This document shows positions 61,220 to 63,140 of a stretch of DNA of 63,140 nucleotides, one piece after another; position 1 is the stretch's first letter; every line of letters starts with the position of its first letter. The notes under the pieces were generated by a model. That model was given only the letters and a program-made list of their open reading frames with translations. It did no database searches and was not told where the DNA came from. The position numbers and the translations under genes are program-made. The stretch is from Lingula anatina (Eukaryota; Brachiopoda; Lingulata; Lingulida; Lingulidae), in NCBI RefSeq assembly GCF_001039355.2, contig NW_019773630.1, forward strand, positions 8,517 to 71,656, in the 5' to 3' direction.

Positions 61220-61650
61220 ACGGTTTAGAATTATAATTCACCTAGTCAAAATCTAATTTGAAGAGGAAATTTGCTGGCGAATCCAGTGTTTTGCTTACTA
61301 TATAGAAGGAATACTGATAAACAGCATTTTCATTCGGCTTACTCGCCCTCCAAACCTATTAGAGGAACGTACATGTAAATGTTAAGCAAAGTTGGGTGTT
61401 CTAGAATTAAATTTTCTTTTTAATCTGCTCATTTATACGGTTAAGAATTATAATTCAGCTAGTCAAAATCTAATTTGAAGAGGAAATTTGGTGGCGAATC
61501 CAGTGTTTTGTTTACTATATAGAAGGAATACTGATAAACAGCATTTTCATTCGGCTAACTCGCCCTCCAAACCTATTAGAGGAACGTACATGTAAATGTT
61601 AAGCAAAGTTGGGTGTTCTAGAATTAAATTTTCTTTTTAATCTGCTTATT
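61220..61650. repeat. 217-bp tandem duplication, two copies
   Basis: 61220-61436 and 61437 to about 61650 are almost identical over 217 bp (both contain aatccagtgttttg, actgataaacagcatt and ttagaggaacgtacatg). Found only in unit 2. Confidence 0.85.
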
Positions 61651-62109
61651 ACAATATATTTTTCTTACGGAAAACCGTTTTATTTGTTCAATGGTAGGAT
61701 GGCCGTCGCCATGTTGGATCTCATTCTTACACTTAATTATGGCCTGCACCATATTGACGATACCTCAAATGGCCCATTATTAAGGGTAAAAATAAAAAGG
61801 GTAGAAAGCCCTTGGACAAGTGTGAGGAAGAGAAGTGAGGAACCTCGCATATGTAGAACATATTTCTTGCTTGTAGGGTATAATTGCCTACACATTTGTG
61901 TTAATAACGTCATTAATTAAATGTTGCAATTAATGTAATTCACAAGTTTAACTAAATTTTCATATTAGTAGACACTATACTTAAAACACGATGAAGACGA
62001 TGTAAAGGCCAATTTGTGAGATTGTGTTAGCTGAACCAATCCACCTCCCTCACATACATTTATGCACACTTACTTCTGGAGAGGATCTATAATTTCAGTT
62101 GTAAATGGA

Positions 62110-62760
62110 AGAACGCAGACCTCCGCCAAGGCAACTGGATTCTCATTATTCTTAAATTATTATGAAACAAATCACAGATATAGTGTCAAGTAATTTGGTT
62201 AAGGCATTGGTGGTATACCGATTACAAGGGTAAAACACACACCTTGATATGTTATGTGATTGATCCATTTTCAATAAATAGTAACTGTCATCCAGAGAGA
62301 GATATGCAGAGACAGGTGCCCAAGACTTGTATTGCGAGAGAATGGCAGTGTAGTGTATCCCATACAGGGCACGTTGTCATTGATTGTGCTATTGTTGTCA
62401 AAATGCAGTGGGCGGAAATGGTATAATGGGATAGATTTAAATCATGCACATTGCATCTGTCTCGACTGAGAATTTAAGATTCATGTAAAACCAGAGGGGT
62501 GGAGCTTACGGCAAATGCGTGACAGGACAGATAGAGAAAATATCCGCAAACGAAGCCTCTGCAATGTCGCGTTTTACCAATAAACCAGCATATAGGGTTA
62601 ATGGTGATACGGATCACCACCAAAATCTAAGTACTTTCAAGTTGGCCTGCTTCGGACCTATTCTGAAAATTCCATCAAAATTCATCTATAAGCTTTTGAG
62701 TTAGGCTTATTACAGGCTAACAAACAAATAAACGGAGGTGAAAACGGAACCTTGGCGGAG
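62110..62760. mobile_element. Dispersed cttggcggagg element without hairpin
   Basis: Begins cagacctccgccaaggcaac and ends gaaccttggcggagctaac. It is the unit 2 partner of 52455-53420 and supplies the empty site for the hairpin insertion there. Confidence 0.55.
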
Positions 62761-63140
62761 CTAACAAGACTAAAGGCGTCCATTATAACTTATCCTCTCG
62801 AAAACCGGACTTTATTCGGCCTAATACCATTTAATCCTTCTTTTCTGACACTCGTTATAACTATAGTATGTAGCTATGGGAAAATTGAAAAAACTTTAAC
62901 TGATGCTTAGATGTTTTTTTTTTAATTCGACCATTACTTCGTGCACTGCCTTCCAAATCCTGCACGATTAAAAATTGTGTCAAGGATGGTTTAAGGTGCT
63001 GAGCTTTGAAATACCTCGAAAGGTCAGTTTTTTATCCTTTTTTGATAAGTAATGTTCATTACAATTAAATACTGAAATCATACTTTCGTTCTAGGGCACA
63101 AAAAGGTGAAGACGGAGCTTAAAGTAAACGTCAATGCTTT

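Larger units (their letters stand above)
54130..63140. repeat. Tandem segmental duplication, unit 2 (runs off window)
   Basis: Colinear with unit 1 from cactacatcaac-like sequence near 54150 to the last base, where aaaggtgaagacggagctta still matches aaggtgaagccaaagggtaa of unit 1 (about 53748). The array therefore may continue beyond the window. It also contains an internal repeat (56270-56420 resembling 57760-57890). Confidence 0.85.

Noticed and set aside
1-63140. Bacterial-type features (operons, CRISPR arrays, Shine-Dalgarno sites)
   Set aside because: The sequence is a eukaryotic nuclear genome with spliced genes; short tandem repeats present are microsatellites and minisatellites without CRISPR structure.

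Overview
The window is nuclear DNA from an animal. Its genes are split by GT-AG introns, it is AT-rich, and it is full of microsatellites, foldback elements and LINE pieces. The gene content (a NIDO-AMOP-VWD membrane mucin, a PAN/SRCR secreted protein, the ciliary protein DRC4, a SPATA2 homologue) and frequent motifs such as taggcctata and acatgtacatgta suggest a marine invertebrate, perhaps an echinoderm or hemichordate. That placement is an inference and cannot be settled from the sequence alone.

Layout. (1) 1-18442, plus strand: the 3' part of a large type I membrane mucin. I resolved 32 exons whose splice phases all agree, giving 2150 residues from base 1: Ser/Thr repeats, NIDO, AMOP, VWD with a GDPH motif, an Ig/cadherin-like segment, about 17 EGF modules, a SEA-like module with a GSIIV motif, a last EGF, one membrane helix and a cytoplasmic tail. 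(2) 20783-27092, minus strand: a complete DRC4/GAS8 gene, 10 coding exons, 483 residues. (3) 28584-32704, plus strand: a two-exon SPATA2-like adaptor, 631 residues, with a PUB domain, a PUB-interacting-motif candidate and two C-terminal NZF fingers. (4) 37696-41795, minus strand: a four-exon secreted PAN / ephrin-receptor-like Cys-rich / SRCR protein, 370 residues. (5) 45.06-63.14 kb: a diverged tandem segmental duplication of about 9 kb per unit, with the second unit running off the window end. Each unit carries, on the minus strand, an intact three-exon gene for an 86-residue secreted peptide with a run of 12-13 arginines followed by an acidic Asp/Glu tail. I do not recognise this family, and it is the best candidate here for something undescribed.

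The two units date their own transposon insertions, because each serves as an empty site for the other. Unit 1 alone has a LINE 3' end, a Penelope-like fragment and a 303-bp hairpin element with TTT duplications. Unit 2 alone has a GC-rich inverted-repeat element, a TTAAAG-ended element and a 217-bp tandem duplication. Elsewhere a Harbinger-like MITE family (TWA target duplication) occurs in four copies. One copy sits inside a splice donor of the mucin gene and appears to have preserved it; another lies about 17 bp from a DRC4 splice donor.

The genes do not form an operon. DRC4 and the SPATA2-like gene are divergent neighbours 1.5 kb apart. The mucin, the PAN/SRCR protein and the poly-Arg peptides would all act at or outside the cell surface, which fits barrier or immune roles, but that grouping is inference.
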